From positions 10,844,001 to 10,908,000 of the forward strand of contig NC_003070.9 in assembly GCF_000001735.4 (NCBI RefSeq): a stretch of DNA of 64,000 nt, written 5' to 3'. The DNA comes from Arabidopsis thaliana (lineage: Eukaryota; Streptophyta; Magnoliopsida; Brassicales; Brassicaceae). The notes under the pieces were generated by a model. It ran no database searches, had not been told where the DNA came from, and worked only from the letters and a program-made list of their open reading frames with translations. Position 1 is the first letter of the stretch. Every line of letters begins with the position of its first letter. Made by a program: the position numbers and the translations under genes. Positions 51,280-61,049 of this stretch are shown piece after piece.

Positions 51280-52875
51280 ATGACATCTCTAACAACTCAA
51301 ACCCTAATCATCACCATTTTTCTTCTTACAATCCCAACATCCTTCGCATCACCACCATCACTCGAAGACGTTTTCGCACAATGCGTCACCGATTTTAAAC
51401 CTTCAAATCCAAAATCCCCAATCCAAAACTACATATACACTCAACGAAGCCCTAATTTCCTCACAATCCTTAACAACTACGTCCGTAACCTTCGTTACTT
51501 CAACAACATGACACGTAAACCCGTAGCGATTGTAGCTGCCGCGGATGTCACTCACATCCAGGCTACAATCACTTGTGCCAAGAAACTCGGCCTCCAGCTC
51601 CGGATCCGCAGTGGAGGACATGACTACGACGGTATGTCGTATTTATCAACCATTGATTTCGTTGTCCTAGACATGTTCAATCTCCGGTCTATCAATATAG
51701 ATCCTAAACTCGACACCGCGTGGGTCCAATCCGGTGCTACGCTTGGAGAGATCTACTACGGAGTCGCCAACAAAAGCAATGACCTCCGTGGATTTCCTGC
51801 CGGAATCTGTCCTGGTTTAGGCGCTGGTGGACATTTTAGCGGTGGAGGTTACGGAAACATGATGAGGAAATACGGTTTATCGATCGATAACATTATAGAC
51901 GCTAAGATCGTTGACGCTAAAGGAAGAGTTTTGGACCGGAGCTCAATGGGAGAAGATCTTTTCTGGGCCTTACGTGGTGGTGGAGCTGCTAGTTTCTGTG
52001 TTGTCTTAGCTTGGAAGATTAAGCTTGTTCCGGTTCCAGCTAAAGTCACAGTCTTTAACATTGAAACGTTTGGAAACACAGGAAGCGTGAACACCACGGA
52101 ACTTGTAGCCAAATGGCAAGAGATCGCAGACAAGATTGACAATGATCTGTTCATAAGATTAACTTTAGGCTCAAGCAACAAAACCGTGAAGGCTTCTTTC
52201 ATGGGAATGTACCTCGGAAACTCATCGAATCTTCTAGAAATCATGAACGCGAAATTCCCTGAGCTTGGTCTGATCAAAAGAGAGTGTATTGAAATGAAAT
52301 GGATCGAATCGGTTCTGTTCTGGCTCGGTATCCCACCCGGTACAGCACCAACAACGAGTATGCTAAACCGGATCCCACAAAAGCAAATCTACCTCAAGAG
52401 AAAATCCGATTACGTCCAAAAACCGATTTCACGAACCGGTTTAGAGTCAATATTCAAGATCATGACAGAGAACGAGAACGTCACAATGGCTTTTAACCCT
52501 TACGGAGGGAGGATGAGTGAGATTCCATCGACCGAGACCGCTTTCCCTCACAGAGCAGGAAACATGTTCAAGATTCAGTACGCAGCAAACTGGTTCGTGC
52601 CAGGTGAAGCAGTGGCTAAAGATTGCTTGAGCCAGACAGAAAGATTGTTCGAGGCAATGAGCCCTTACGTGTCAAAGAATCCAAGAGAGGCGTTTTTGAA
52701 CTATAGAGACGTTGACATTGGAAAGAGCTTAAACTCAACGTACGAGGAAGGTAAAGTGTACGGATTTAAGTATTTTAAGGATAACTTCGAGAAATTGGTT
52801 AAGATCAAGAGCAGAGTTGATCCCGACAACTTTTTCCGGTACGAGCAGAGCATTCCAGTGCTCTCCAGCCACTAG
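51280..52875 (+). CDS. BBE9: Berberine-bridge-enzyme-like FAD oxidoreductase
   Basis: Intronless, 531 aa. Signal peptide about 1-23 (LIITIFLLTIPTSFAS). Bicovalent FAD residues His114 (RSGGHDYDG) and Cys177 (GICPGLGAGGH) are present. The gate position is Leu180, which in the characterised family member favours dehydrogenase over oxidase behaviour. Gln433 is in FKIQYAANW, and NYRDVDIG is present. Odd points: Gly replaces the usual Thr after CP, and the strand after GGGAAS reads FCVVLAWK, with Cys where Tyr/Phe-Gly is usual. A two-residue insertion (DLRGF) precedes the PAGIC motif. Substrate unknown. Confidence 0.93.
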   Translation: MTSLTTQTLIITIFLLTIPTSFASPPSLEDVFAQCVTDFKPSNPKSPIQNYIYTQRSPNFLTILNNYVRNLRYFNNMTRKPVAIVAAADVTHIQATITCAKKLGLQLRIRSGGHDYDGMSYLSTIDFVVLDMFNLRSINIDPKLDTAWVQSGATLGEIYYGVANKSNDLRGFPAGICPGLGAGGHFSGGGYGNMMRKYGLSIDNIIDAKIVDAKGRVLDRSSMGEDLFWALRGGGAASFCVVLAWKIKLVPVPAKVTVFNIETFGNTGSVNTTELVAKWQEIADKIDNDLFIRLTLGSSNKTVKASFMGMYLGNSSNLLEIMNAKFPELGLIKRECIEMKWIESVLFWLGIPPGTAPTTSMLNRIPQKQIYLKRKSDYVQKPISRTGLESIFKIMTENENVTMAFNPYGGRMSEIPSTETAFPHRAGNMFKIQYAANWFVPGEAVAKDCLSQTERLFEAMSPYVSKNPREAFLNYRDVDIGKSLNSTYEEGKVYGFKYFKDNFEKLVKIKSRVDPDNFFRYEQSIPVLSSH

Positions 52876-54196
52876 AGAGACTAGAGACACACTTCTATTA
52901 ACAATTGCTACCAAAATTTATATTTAAATGTTAACATGCAAGAAGTAGTACTATAACTATTTGATGTAAAATGCGAAGAGTTAATTTGAGCTCTCTGTTT
53001 TTATCGAATTCAGACTTAAACCTGTGTCTTGGATTAGAAGATGAGGAAGTAGTCATTTGTTCTCCTGTATATGTACTTTCAAAACTTATATTTACATTAT
53101 ATGACAAGAAATTTATACCTTTTCTTTATTTTCACTCCAGTAAGAAATGTGTTGGAATTGTTATTTGTAGTTTTGAAGACAAAATTCACCAGTGAGTGAT
53201 AAACTGATAATGGAAAAGAACAAAGAAACCAGTTTTTAACTATTTGCATATGTAATTTATTTGTTGCAAATTATATTTAGTTAAAATGTTTCCTCTATTT
53301 ATATATATATCAGTCAAGCACTATGTATAAGAAATGTCAATTTATAAATTTTTACATGTCCTTTAACAGAAAGAAAATGAATTTTTACATGTCATTCATA
53401 GAGAGTCACTCGTTTATTTCTTATATAGAGAATAACACACTCACATGCATATGCATGCAATATGATACATTTTATGACAAAGATAATCAACGGAAACGGT
53501 CAAGACATAATTTGATAAACAACTTGCACGATGCACAGATCTGATCAAATATATAACTCTTTAACATATCCAAAATATTCAAAAAGAAAAACTCGATCCA
53601 AACTAGCAACATCACGCTCACGCGTAGGCTAAAAATTTATTAATCTCCAAAAGTCTTTCTTATGAACACTGCAAACACAACAACTTGAAAAGTCATATAG
53701 GTTTAGATGATGACGCGTATTGGCTATCGCTTACCGGAGTGGCTCATAAATACAATAAACAATACGTAAAAGTCAAAGTCAAATATATTTAGTCAACTAT
53801 AACCATTAATCGGGCAAAACCTTTAGCTGTCAAAACAACGTGAAAACGATATTTGTATATATCATCAAGAATCAGTAGATAAGAGAATGATTTAATCCCC
53901 TGACTATTACAATTTTGGTGTAATAAACAGTCTCTATTGGTTTTTATTCTTTGTTTTAATTTCTCATGACCTATAGAGAGAATTAGGTAGTTTCGAAAAT
54001 TGGCTAATCAACTTTTGAAAACTACTGTCTACTTTGCTTAAATTCTCTACACTTAGTTTCGGATAAGATAATTGTCGGACTAATAGTTAATCCCTTGACA
54101 ATCTTTGATATTATAAAAGGTTTAGTTAATCTCTTCTCTATATAAATATTCATACACCAGCTTTCAAAAATATATAATCCAAACACCAAAAACAAA
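52876..54196. other. Spacer and promoter of BBE10 (duplicated ahead of BBE11)
   Basis: From about 53400 to 54196 this spacer is homologous to 56060-56853. Conserved blocks include 'cacactcacatgca', 'acttgcacgat', 'gaaaagtcatat', 'atgacgcg', and 'agtcaaagtcaaatatat' (53771-53788), which carries two reversed W-box cores. 53347-53393 has a 14 bp direct repeat (aatttttacatgtc). TATA box tctatataaat near 54137. No gene. Confidence 0.6.
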
Positions 54197-55780
54197 ATGG
54201 AGAAATTGCTCGTGATCTCTTTGCTACTACTGATCTCAACATCAGTTACAACTTCACAATCCGTGACCGATCCAATAGCTTTCCTCCGATGTCTCGATAG
54301 ACAACCAACGGACCCAACAAGTCCTAACTCCGCCGTTGCTTACATCCCAACAAACTCTTCTTTCACCACTGTCCTCCGCAGCCGTATACCTAACCTCCGT
54401 TTCGACAAACCCACTACTCCAAAACCCATCTCCGTGGTGGCTGCCGCCACGTGGACACACATACAAGCTGCTGTAGGATGCGCACGTGAGCTCTCTCTCC
54501 AAGTCAGGATCAGAAGTGGTGGCCACGACTTCGAAGGACTCTCTTACACTTCCACCGTCCCTTTCTTTGTTCTCGACATGTTCGGTTTTAAAACCGTGGA
54601 CGTAAATCTCACCGAGAGAACGGCTTGGGTTGATTCTGGTGCTACCCTCGGAGAGCTTTACTATAGAATCTCTGAGAAGAGCAATGTTCTTGGATTTCCG
54701 GCGGGTTTGTCTACCACATTGGGCGTTGGTGGACACTTTAGCGGCGGAGGATACGGTAATCTGATGAGAAAGTATGGTTTGTCGGTGGATAACGTTTTCG
54801 GCTCCGGGATCGTTGATTCGAACGGAAATATCTTCACCGATCGGGTTTCGATGGGGGAAGACCGTTTTTGGGCGATTCGTGGAGGTGGTGCAGCGAGCTA
54901 CGGTGTTGTCCTCGGCTACAAGATCCAGCTAGTACCGGTGCCTGAGAAAGTTACGGTTTTTAAAGTCGGAAAAACTGTCGGAGAAGGAGCCGTTGATCTT
55001 ATAATGAAGTGGCAGAGTTTTGCTCATAGTACGGATCGGAATTTGTTCGTGAGGTTAACTTTGACTTTAGTCAACGGTACGAAGCCTGGTGAGAATACGG
55101 TTTTAGCGACTTTCATTGGGATGTATTTAGGCCGGTCGGATAAGCTGTTGACCGTGATGAACCGGGATTTCCCGGAGTTGAAGCTGAAGAAAACCGATTG
55201 TACCGAGATGAGATGGATCGATTCGGTTCTGTTTTGGGACGATTATCCGGTTGGTACACCGACTTCTGTGCTACTAAATCCGCTAGTCGCAAAAAAGTTG
55301 TTCATGAAACGAAAATCGGACTACGTGAAGCGTCTGATTTCGAGAACCGATCTCGGTTTGATACTCAAGAAATTGGTAGAGGTTGAGAAAGTTAAAATGA
55401 ATTGGAATCCGTATGGAGGAAGGATGGGTGAGATCCCGAGTTCGAGGACACCATTCCCACATAGAGCAGGCAATTTGTTCAACATTGAGTATATCATAGA
55501 CTGGTCAGAAGCTGGAGATAATGTGGAGAAGAAATATTTGGCACTCGCGAATGAATTTTATAGATTCATGACCCCGTACGTGTCTAGTAATCCGAGGGAG
55601 GCGTTTTTGAATTACCGTGATCTTGACATAGGGTCAAGTGTTAAGTCTACGTACCAGGAAGGTAAAATCTACGGGGCTAAATATTTCAAGGAGAATTTCG
55701 AGAGATTAGTGGATATTAAAACCACGATTGATGCGGAAAACTTTTGGAAAAACGAACAAAGCATTCCGGTTAGAAGATAA
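54197..55780 (+). CDS. BBE10: BBE-like FAD oxidoreductase lacking the second covalent FAD anchor
   Basis: Intronless, 527 aa, signal peptide about 1-20. His110 (RSGGHDFEG) for the 8-alpha-histidyl bond is present, but the cysteine for the second bond is Ser172 (AGLSTTLGVGGH; codon tct at 54710-54712), one base from the tgt of its neighbour BBE11. The tyrosine after His-Asp is Phe112, and the Gln of I-Q-Y is Glu431 (FNIEYIIDW). The gate residue is Leu175. The rest (GGGYGNLMRKYGL, NYRDLDIG, FWKNEQSIPV) is intact, so the gene is not a pseudogene. Losing one covalent link is expected to lower the flavin redox potential and open the pocket. Closest relative is BBE11, next to it. Confidence 0.93.
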   Translation: MEKLLVISLLLLISTSVTTSQSVTDPIAFLRCLDRQPTDPTSPNSAVAYIPTNSSFTTVLRSRIPNLRFDKPTTPKPISVVAAATWTHIQAAVGCARELSLQVRIRSGGHDFEGLSYTSTVPFFVLDMFGFKTVDVNLTERTAWVDSGATLGELYYRISEKSNVLGFPAGLSTTLGVGGHFSGGGYGNLMRKYGLSVDNVFGSGIVDSNGNIFTDRVSMGEDRFWAIRGGGAASYGVVLGYKIQLVPVPEKVTVFKVGKTVGEGAVDLIMKWQSFAHSTDRNLFVRLTLTLVNGTKPGENTVLATFIGMYLGRSDKLLTVMNRDFPELKLKKTDCTEMRWIDSVLFWDDYPVGTPTSVLLNPLVAKKLFMKRKSDYVKRLISRTDLGLILKKLVEVEKVKMNWNPYGGRMGEIPSSRTPFPHRAGNLFNIEYIIDWSEAGDNVEKKYLALANEFYRFMTPYVSSNPREAFLNYRDLDIGSSVKSTYQEGKIYGAKYFKENFERLVDIKTTIDAENFWKNEQSIPVRR

Positions 55781-56853
55781 TACGTACGAGATGAATGTTG
55801 TGAGTTGTGAAGTTATGATCCTGTGACATGAAAAGAAAAGAAAGAAATGTATTAAAATCTTTGGTTTGATATATTGTTATTAAATGTAATATGAAACATA
55901 TATACCAAAATAAAGTTGTATCATGAAGTATATATAGTTAACGAACAAAATCGACATACATTACTAATTGTGCTGATCCATTTTTAAAATGTTACAAATA
56001 AATATCCTAAAAAACTCACTGTCATGACGACCGCTACCACCATCTTAAACACCATCAAGAAGTGTTTTCGTTTATTTCTTACATGACAGGATAAGTATAA
56101 CACACTCACATGCACGTAAAGATATGTATACATTCATTGACCAAGACATTCAACGTTTCTCTCAATAATCAATACTAACGGACAACGCGGGATTTAATAA
56201 AACAAGACTTGCACGATACACAAATCTGATCAAATTCATATTCCTTAATTTACCCTATTAAAAAAGGTTCGATCCGTACAAACATATCTAATAATCTCCT
56301 AAATTTTGCATATGAACACTGTAAACAATAAACTTTGAAAAGTCATATATGTAGATAATGACGCGTTTTGGCTATCACGTACCGTATGCTCAAGTCAAAG
56401 TCAAATATATATAGTCTACTCTAATATTCAATCCGGATAATATCTTTGGCTAGAATAGAACGCGTGAAACAAAAATTGTTAACTGAACGAATGAAAACCT
56501 TGGATTACCAAAAAAGGATTGCTTACAGAAGTGTACTATTATACAGTATATATACTATTACCAAGTTTCTTTTTTCTTTTCCTTTGGCGCAGACATTAGT
56601 GTACAAAATTAATCCACCGTTAAATACAAGAAGAGATTTCAATATACAAAAGAAAATCAAAGAAAATAGGACTGATTGCATTTTAAATTTTTTTGCCAGA
56701 TGATTGATTACAGAAATATACTATAATAAGATTAATAAATAATTCATTGAACAGATAAGAACCTTGGACTTAAATCCTACCTATATAAACACACACAACA
56801 TAAGCTTACAAAATATATAATCCATACTCCCTAAAATAGACATCAAAACAAAA
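55781..56853. other. Spacer and promoter of BBE11 (copy of the BBE10 promoter)
   Basis: 56060-56853 parallels 53400-54196, including 'atgacgcgttttggctatcacgtacc' style blocks and reversed W-box cores agtcaaagtcaa (56393-56404). Between 56450 and 56760 there is sequence without a clear match. TATA box ctatataaac at 56781. Confidence 0.6.
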
Positions 56854-58434
56854 ATGGAAAAATTACTCATAATTTGCATGTTACTAATCTCAGTTTTAGT
56901 TGCAACTTCACAGTCGCAAACCGATCCAGAGACATTCCTCCGATGTCTCGTAAGAGAAGGATCAAACCCACAGGTTTTCATCTCCGACGTCACCTACATC
57001 CCATCAAACTCCTCTTTCACCACCGTCCTCCGCCGCCGCATACCTAACCTCCGTTTCGACAAACCCACCACCCCAAAACCCATCGCCATCATCACCCCCA
57101 CCACGTGGTCACACATTTCTCCGGTGCTAGCTTGCGCACGCTTGTTCCCTGTCCAGGTCAGGATCCGAAGCGGCGGCCACGACTTCGAAGGACTCTCTTA
57201 CACCTCCACAGCTCCGTTCTTCCTCATCGACTTGCTCAACTTCAAATCCGTTGATGTGAATCTCACGGAAGGAACGGCTTGGGTTGATACCGGCGCTACA
57301 CTGGGAGAGCTTTATTATAAAATCGCTGAGAAAAGCAATGTTCTTGGGTTTCCGGCGGGTTTGTGTACTACATTGGGCGTTGGTGGACATATTAGCGGCG
57401 GAGGGTACGGGACAATGATGAGAAAGTATGGTTTGTCGGTGGACAACGTTGTCGGCTCCAGGATCATCGACTCTAATGGGAACACCTACTTCGATCGAAT
57501 GTCGATGGGGGAAGAGCTTTTCTGGGCGGTTCGAGGAGGTGGAGCCGCGAGTTTCGGCATCGTGATGGGATACAAAATCCGGTTGGTTCCGGTTCCGGAG
57601 AAAGTTACGGTTTTTAGCGTCGGAAAAACCGTCGGAGAAGGAGCCGTTGATCTTATAATGAAGTGGCAGAACTTCTCTCATAGTACGGATCGGAATTTGT
57701 TTGTGAAGCTGACTTTGACTTTAGTCAACGGTGCAAAGCCGGGTGAAAAAAAGGTTTTAGCGACTTTCATTGGGATGAATCTTGGCGGGTTTGATAAGAC
57801 GTTGAACGTGATGAACCGGGATTTCCCGGAGTTAAAGCTGAAGAAAACCGATTGTACCGAGATGAGATGGATCGATTCGGTTCTGTTTTGGGCCGGTTAT
57901 CCGGTTGGTACACCGACTTCTGTGCTACTAAACCCTACGGTCACAAAAAAGTTGTTCATGAAACGGAAATCGGACTACGTGAAGCGTCCGGTTTCGAGAA
58001 CCGGCCTCGGTTTGATACTCAAGAAATTGGTTGAGTTGGAGAAAGTTGAAATGAATTGGAATCCGTATGGAGGAAGAATGGGTGAGATCCCGAGTTCGAG
58101 GACACCTTTCCCACATAGAGGAGGCAATTTGTTCAACATTGAATATATCATAGACTGGTCAGAAGCTGGAGATAATGTGGAGAAGAAATATTTGGCGCTC
58201 GCAAATGAGTTTTATAGATTCATGACCCCGTACGTGTCTAGTAATCCGAGGGAGGCGTTTTTGAATTACCGTGATATTGACATTGGGTCAAGTGGTAATT
58301 CCACGTACGAGGAAGGTAAAATCTATGGGGCTAAATATTTCAAAGACAATTTCGAGAGGTTAGTGGATATCAAAACCAAGTTCGATGAGATAAACTTTTG
58401 GAGGAACGAACAAAGTATTCCGGTCCGGAAGTAA
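56854..58434 (+). CDS. BBE11: Berberine-bridge-enzyme-like FAD oxidoreductase
   Basis: Intronless, 526 aa, signal peptide about 1-19. Bicovalent FAD residues His109 (RSGGHDFEG) and Cys171 (AGLCTTLGVGGH) are both present. Like BBE10 it has Phe111 in place of the active-site Tyr and Glu430 in place of Gln (FNIEYIIDW). The gate residue is Leu174. The second half of the protein is nearly the same as BBE10, while the first 100 residues differ much more, which suggests gene conversion or stronger constraint on the 3' half. Likely secreted; substrate unknown. Confidence 0.93.
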   Translation: MEKLLIICMLLISVLVATSQSQTDPETFLRCLVREGSNPQVFISDVTYIPSNSSFTTVLRRRIPNLRFDKPTTPKPIAIITPTTWSHISPVLACARLFPVQVRIRSGGHDFEGLSYTSTAPFFLIDLLNFKSVDVNLTEGTAWVDTGATLGELYYKIAEKSNVLGFPAGLCTTLGVGGHISGGGYGTMMRKYGLSVDNVVGSRIIDSNGNTYFDRMSMGEELFWAVRGGGAASFGIVMGYKIRLVPVPEKVTVFSVGKTVGEGAVDLIMKWQNFSHSTDRNLFVKLTLTLVNGAKPGEKKVLATFIGMNLGGFDKTLNVMNRDFPELKLKKTDCTEMRWIDSVLFWAGYPVGTPTSVLLNPTVTKKLFMKRKSDYVKRPVSRTGLGLILKKLVELEKVEMNWNPYGGRMGEIPSSRTPFPHRGGNLFNIEYIIDWSEAGDNVEKKYLALANEFYRFMTPYVSSNPREAFLNYRDIDIGSSGNSTYEEGKIYGAKYFKDNFERLVDIKTKFDEINFWRNEQSIPVRK

Positions 58435-59019
58435 TAAGTTCAATTCACATGTATTAAAGTTTTCAGCAAAATAAACAAGGATTAATATGTATTGTTGTCA
58501 ACTGTATAATGATCTCTGATTTGATGATAAAATACAAGTGGTTGTTAACTTGTTCTCCTACATTGCTAATGAGATAATTCTATCAATGATAGTCTATCAT
58601 ATAGTAATAAAAATACATGGATTGGTTCATTTCTTATCAACTGATTTTAAATGGAAAGATCGTAATTCATATTAACACACATGTATTTTGTATATTTCAA
58701 GCACACTTAAGATTTTTGTTTACATAAATCTAGATATCATTATGATTTCAAGATTCGGCTGATTGATTCTTGCTTATATCAATTTCTTTATTTCCTACTA
58801 TTTTTTGTTTCAAAATATCACAATTCCCATAAAATTTCAATTAGCCGAAGATGTCCTAACATTACGTCAAAGTTTAGTTAAATCACACCAATTATTACCA
58901 TTGTCAAAGTTGGAAATATTTGGCCGAAAAATCAAAAGTACACTTTCTCAAAAAGCCAAAAATTCTCTATTTATCCAAATCTCTAACAAAAAACTCAAAA
59001 GTGAAAAAAAAAAAAAAGA
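58435..59019. other. Spacer between BBE11 and BBE12
   Basis: AT-rich, no gene. It is not homologous to the BBE10/BBE11 promoters, in line with BBE12 being a more distant member. An A13 run lies just before the BBE12 start. Confidence 0.55.
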
Positions 59020-60630
59020 ATGAACAAAATGTATCTTATCTTTCTTCTATTCTTCGCTGCATCGTACTCAATGTCATTGAGTTCTGCAGATTCCGTAACT
59101 ATCTACGAAGATTTTGTCCAATGTTTCAAAAACGTGACAACTATCTCCGACATTGATCTCTCCGACGTCGTTTTACCACGTACTAGCATTTCCTTCACTC
59201 CTACCTTACGCGCCTACATCAGAAACGCCCGTTTCAACACCTCCTCAATGCCAAAACCGTCGATCATCATCGTGCCCCGTGTCGATTCACACGTTCAAGC
59301 CGCCGTGATTTGCGCCAAAACGCTTAATCTCCAGCTGAAGATTCGTAGCGGCGGTCATGACTACGACGGTCTTTCTTACGTCTCCGCCGTAACGTTCCTC
59401 GTACTTGATCTATCCAATTTCCGAAACATCACCGTCGATTTAAACGACGGAGGAGGATCCGCTTGGGTACAAACCGGCGCGACGCTCGGCGAGCTTTATT
59501 ATAGGATCTGGGAGAAGAGCGAGGTCCATGCTTTCCCTGCCGGAGTTTGTCCTACCGTCGGCGTTGGAGGACACGTTAGCGGTGGTGGATACGGACACAT
59601 GATTCGAAAATTCGGACTCACTATAGATCACGTCGTCGACGCTACAATCGTTGACGCTAACGGTCAGATTCACGATCGGAAATCGATGGAAGAAGATCTC
59701 TTCTGGGCGATTCGCGGCGGAGGCGGCGGAAGCTTCGGCGTCGTTTTAGCTTTCAAAGTGAAACTCGTGACCGTTCCAAAAACCGTAACCGTTTTCAGAG
59801 TTGATAAGTCTGTAGACGAAAATGCCCTTGACATGGTTTACAAATGGCAATTCGTAGCTCCTAGAACCGACCCGGGTTTATTCATGAGAGTGTTGTTATC
59901 ATCTCCGACGCAGAACAAAACAAGTACGGTGAACACTAAACTCAGGGCGTTGTATCTTGGAAAAGCAGACGACGTCGTTTTAAAGATGGCGGAGGAGTTT
60001 CCGGAGTTGGGTTTGAAGAAAGAAGATTGTAAGGAGATGACGTGGATCCAATCACTCTTATGGTGGATGAATCATGTAGACGTGGACAAAGTCAAACCGG
60101 AGATATTACTCGAGAGAGAACCGGATTCGGCTAAATTTCTCAAGAGAAAATCAGATTACGTAGAGAAAGAGATGACCAAACCAGAATTAAACCGGTTGTT
60201 TCAGAAATTGGCGACGTTAGATAGAACCGGTTTGGTTTTGAATCCGTATGGAGGGAGTTTAAACGTGACCGCAGTGAATGCAACGGCGTTTCCGCATCGG
60301 CACAAACTATATAAGATCCAGCATTCGGTGACTTGGCCCGATGCTGGACCGGAAGCGGAAAGACTTTACATTGGTAATTTAAGAACGACTTATAATATTA
60401 TGACTCCGTTTGTGTCGAAAAATCCTAGGAGTTCGTATTTAAACTATAGGGATATTGATATCGGGGTTAATGATCATGGAGCGGATGGTTATCGAAAGGG
60501 AGAAATCTATGGGAGGAAGTATTTTGGCGAGAATTTTGATCGATTGGTTCGTGTTAAAACGGCTGTTGATCCGGATAATTTCTTTAGAAATGAGCAGAGT
60601 ATACCAACTTTACCTCCTAATAGAAGATAG
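59020..60630 (+). CDS. BBE12: Berberine-bridge-enzyme-like FAD oxidoreductase
   Basis: Intronless, 536 aa. Signal peptide about 1-23 (MYLIFLLFFAASYSMSLSSA). His113 (RSGGHDYDG), Tyr115, Cys177 (GVCPTVGVGGH) and Val180 at the gate give the same active-site pattern as BBE8: bicovalent FAD and an oxidase-type gate. Gln434 lies in YKIQHSVTW, where the following Tyr is His. NYRDIDIG and FFRNEQSIPTLP close the protein. The sequence is the most diverged of the five, with many CG-ending codons. ATG choice: a second Met is three residues downstream; both keep the signal peptide. Confidence 0.92.
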   Translation: MNKMYLIFLLFFAASYSMSLSSADSVTIYEDFVQCFKNVTTISDIDLSDVVLPRTSISFTPTLRAYIRNARFNTSSMPKPSIIIVPRVDSHVQAAVICAKTLNLQLKIRSGGHDYDGLSYVSAVTFLVLDLSNFRNITVDLNDGGGSAWVQTGATLGELYYRIWEKSEVHAFPAGVCPTVGVGGHVSGGGYGHMIRKFGLTIDHVVDATIVDANGQIHDRKSMEEDLFWAIRGGGGGSFGVVLAFKVKLVTVPKTVTVFRVDKSVDENALDMVYKWQFVAPRTDPGLFMRVLLSSPTQNKTSTVNTKLRALYLGKADDVVLKMAEEFPELGLKKEDCKEMTWIQSLLWWMNHVDVDKVKPEILLEREPDSAKFLKRKSDYVEKEMTKPELNRLFQKLATLDRTGLVLNPYGGSLNVTAVNATAFPHRHKLYKIQHSVTWPDAGPEAERLYIGNLRTTYNIMTPFVSKNPRSSYLNYRDIDIGVNDHGADGYRKGEIYGRKYFGENFDRLVRVKTAVDPDNFFRNEQSIPTLPPNRR

Positions 60631-61049
60631 ATAACTTTAGTCCATGTAACAATAGTAACTTCCTTATAGTGTTTTTTTATGAAACTTGGAATATTTTTTA
60701 ATAGATTTAGCTGCAAGCTATATTGTGGCATATATAGCACACGTTTTGAAAAATACATCCTTTCTAAGTTCTAATTTTCTATATCATATGTTGGTTTTAG
60801 TTTGCTTCATAATACACTCCATGATTCCATATATCGGAAAAGAGAAAAACCAAATTAGACTGAACCGGAACTGGAGTTAAAACCGGATCTAACACTCAGC
60901 AAATAACAAAAAGAAGAAGAATAACATTTCAGTAATTATACATACATACACACTCTTAAACTAGAACCCAAGACAGAACAATAAGAAAAGTTATGGAACA
61001 AATATAATGAAAATTATACATTGATGAAACTCCATAGGATGTGTAGGGT
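60631..61049. other. Convergent 3' region between BBE12 and the repeat protein gene
   Basis: AT-rich 3' UTRs, no further gene seen. Confidence 0.55.

Noticed and set aside
53347..53393. aatttttacatgtc repeat around an A-rich 19 nt spacer
   Set aside because: Spacer ends aaaatg without a clean A-tail; could be slippage in AT-rich DNA.
57127..57681. 184 aa antisense frame inside BBE11 (and 54254-54736 in BBE10, 51849-52277 in BBE9)
   Set aside because: These appear only opposite well-conserved BBE coding sequence and have no features of their own.
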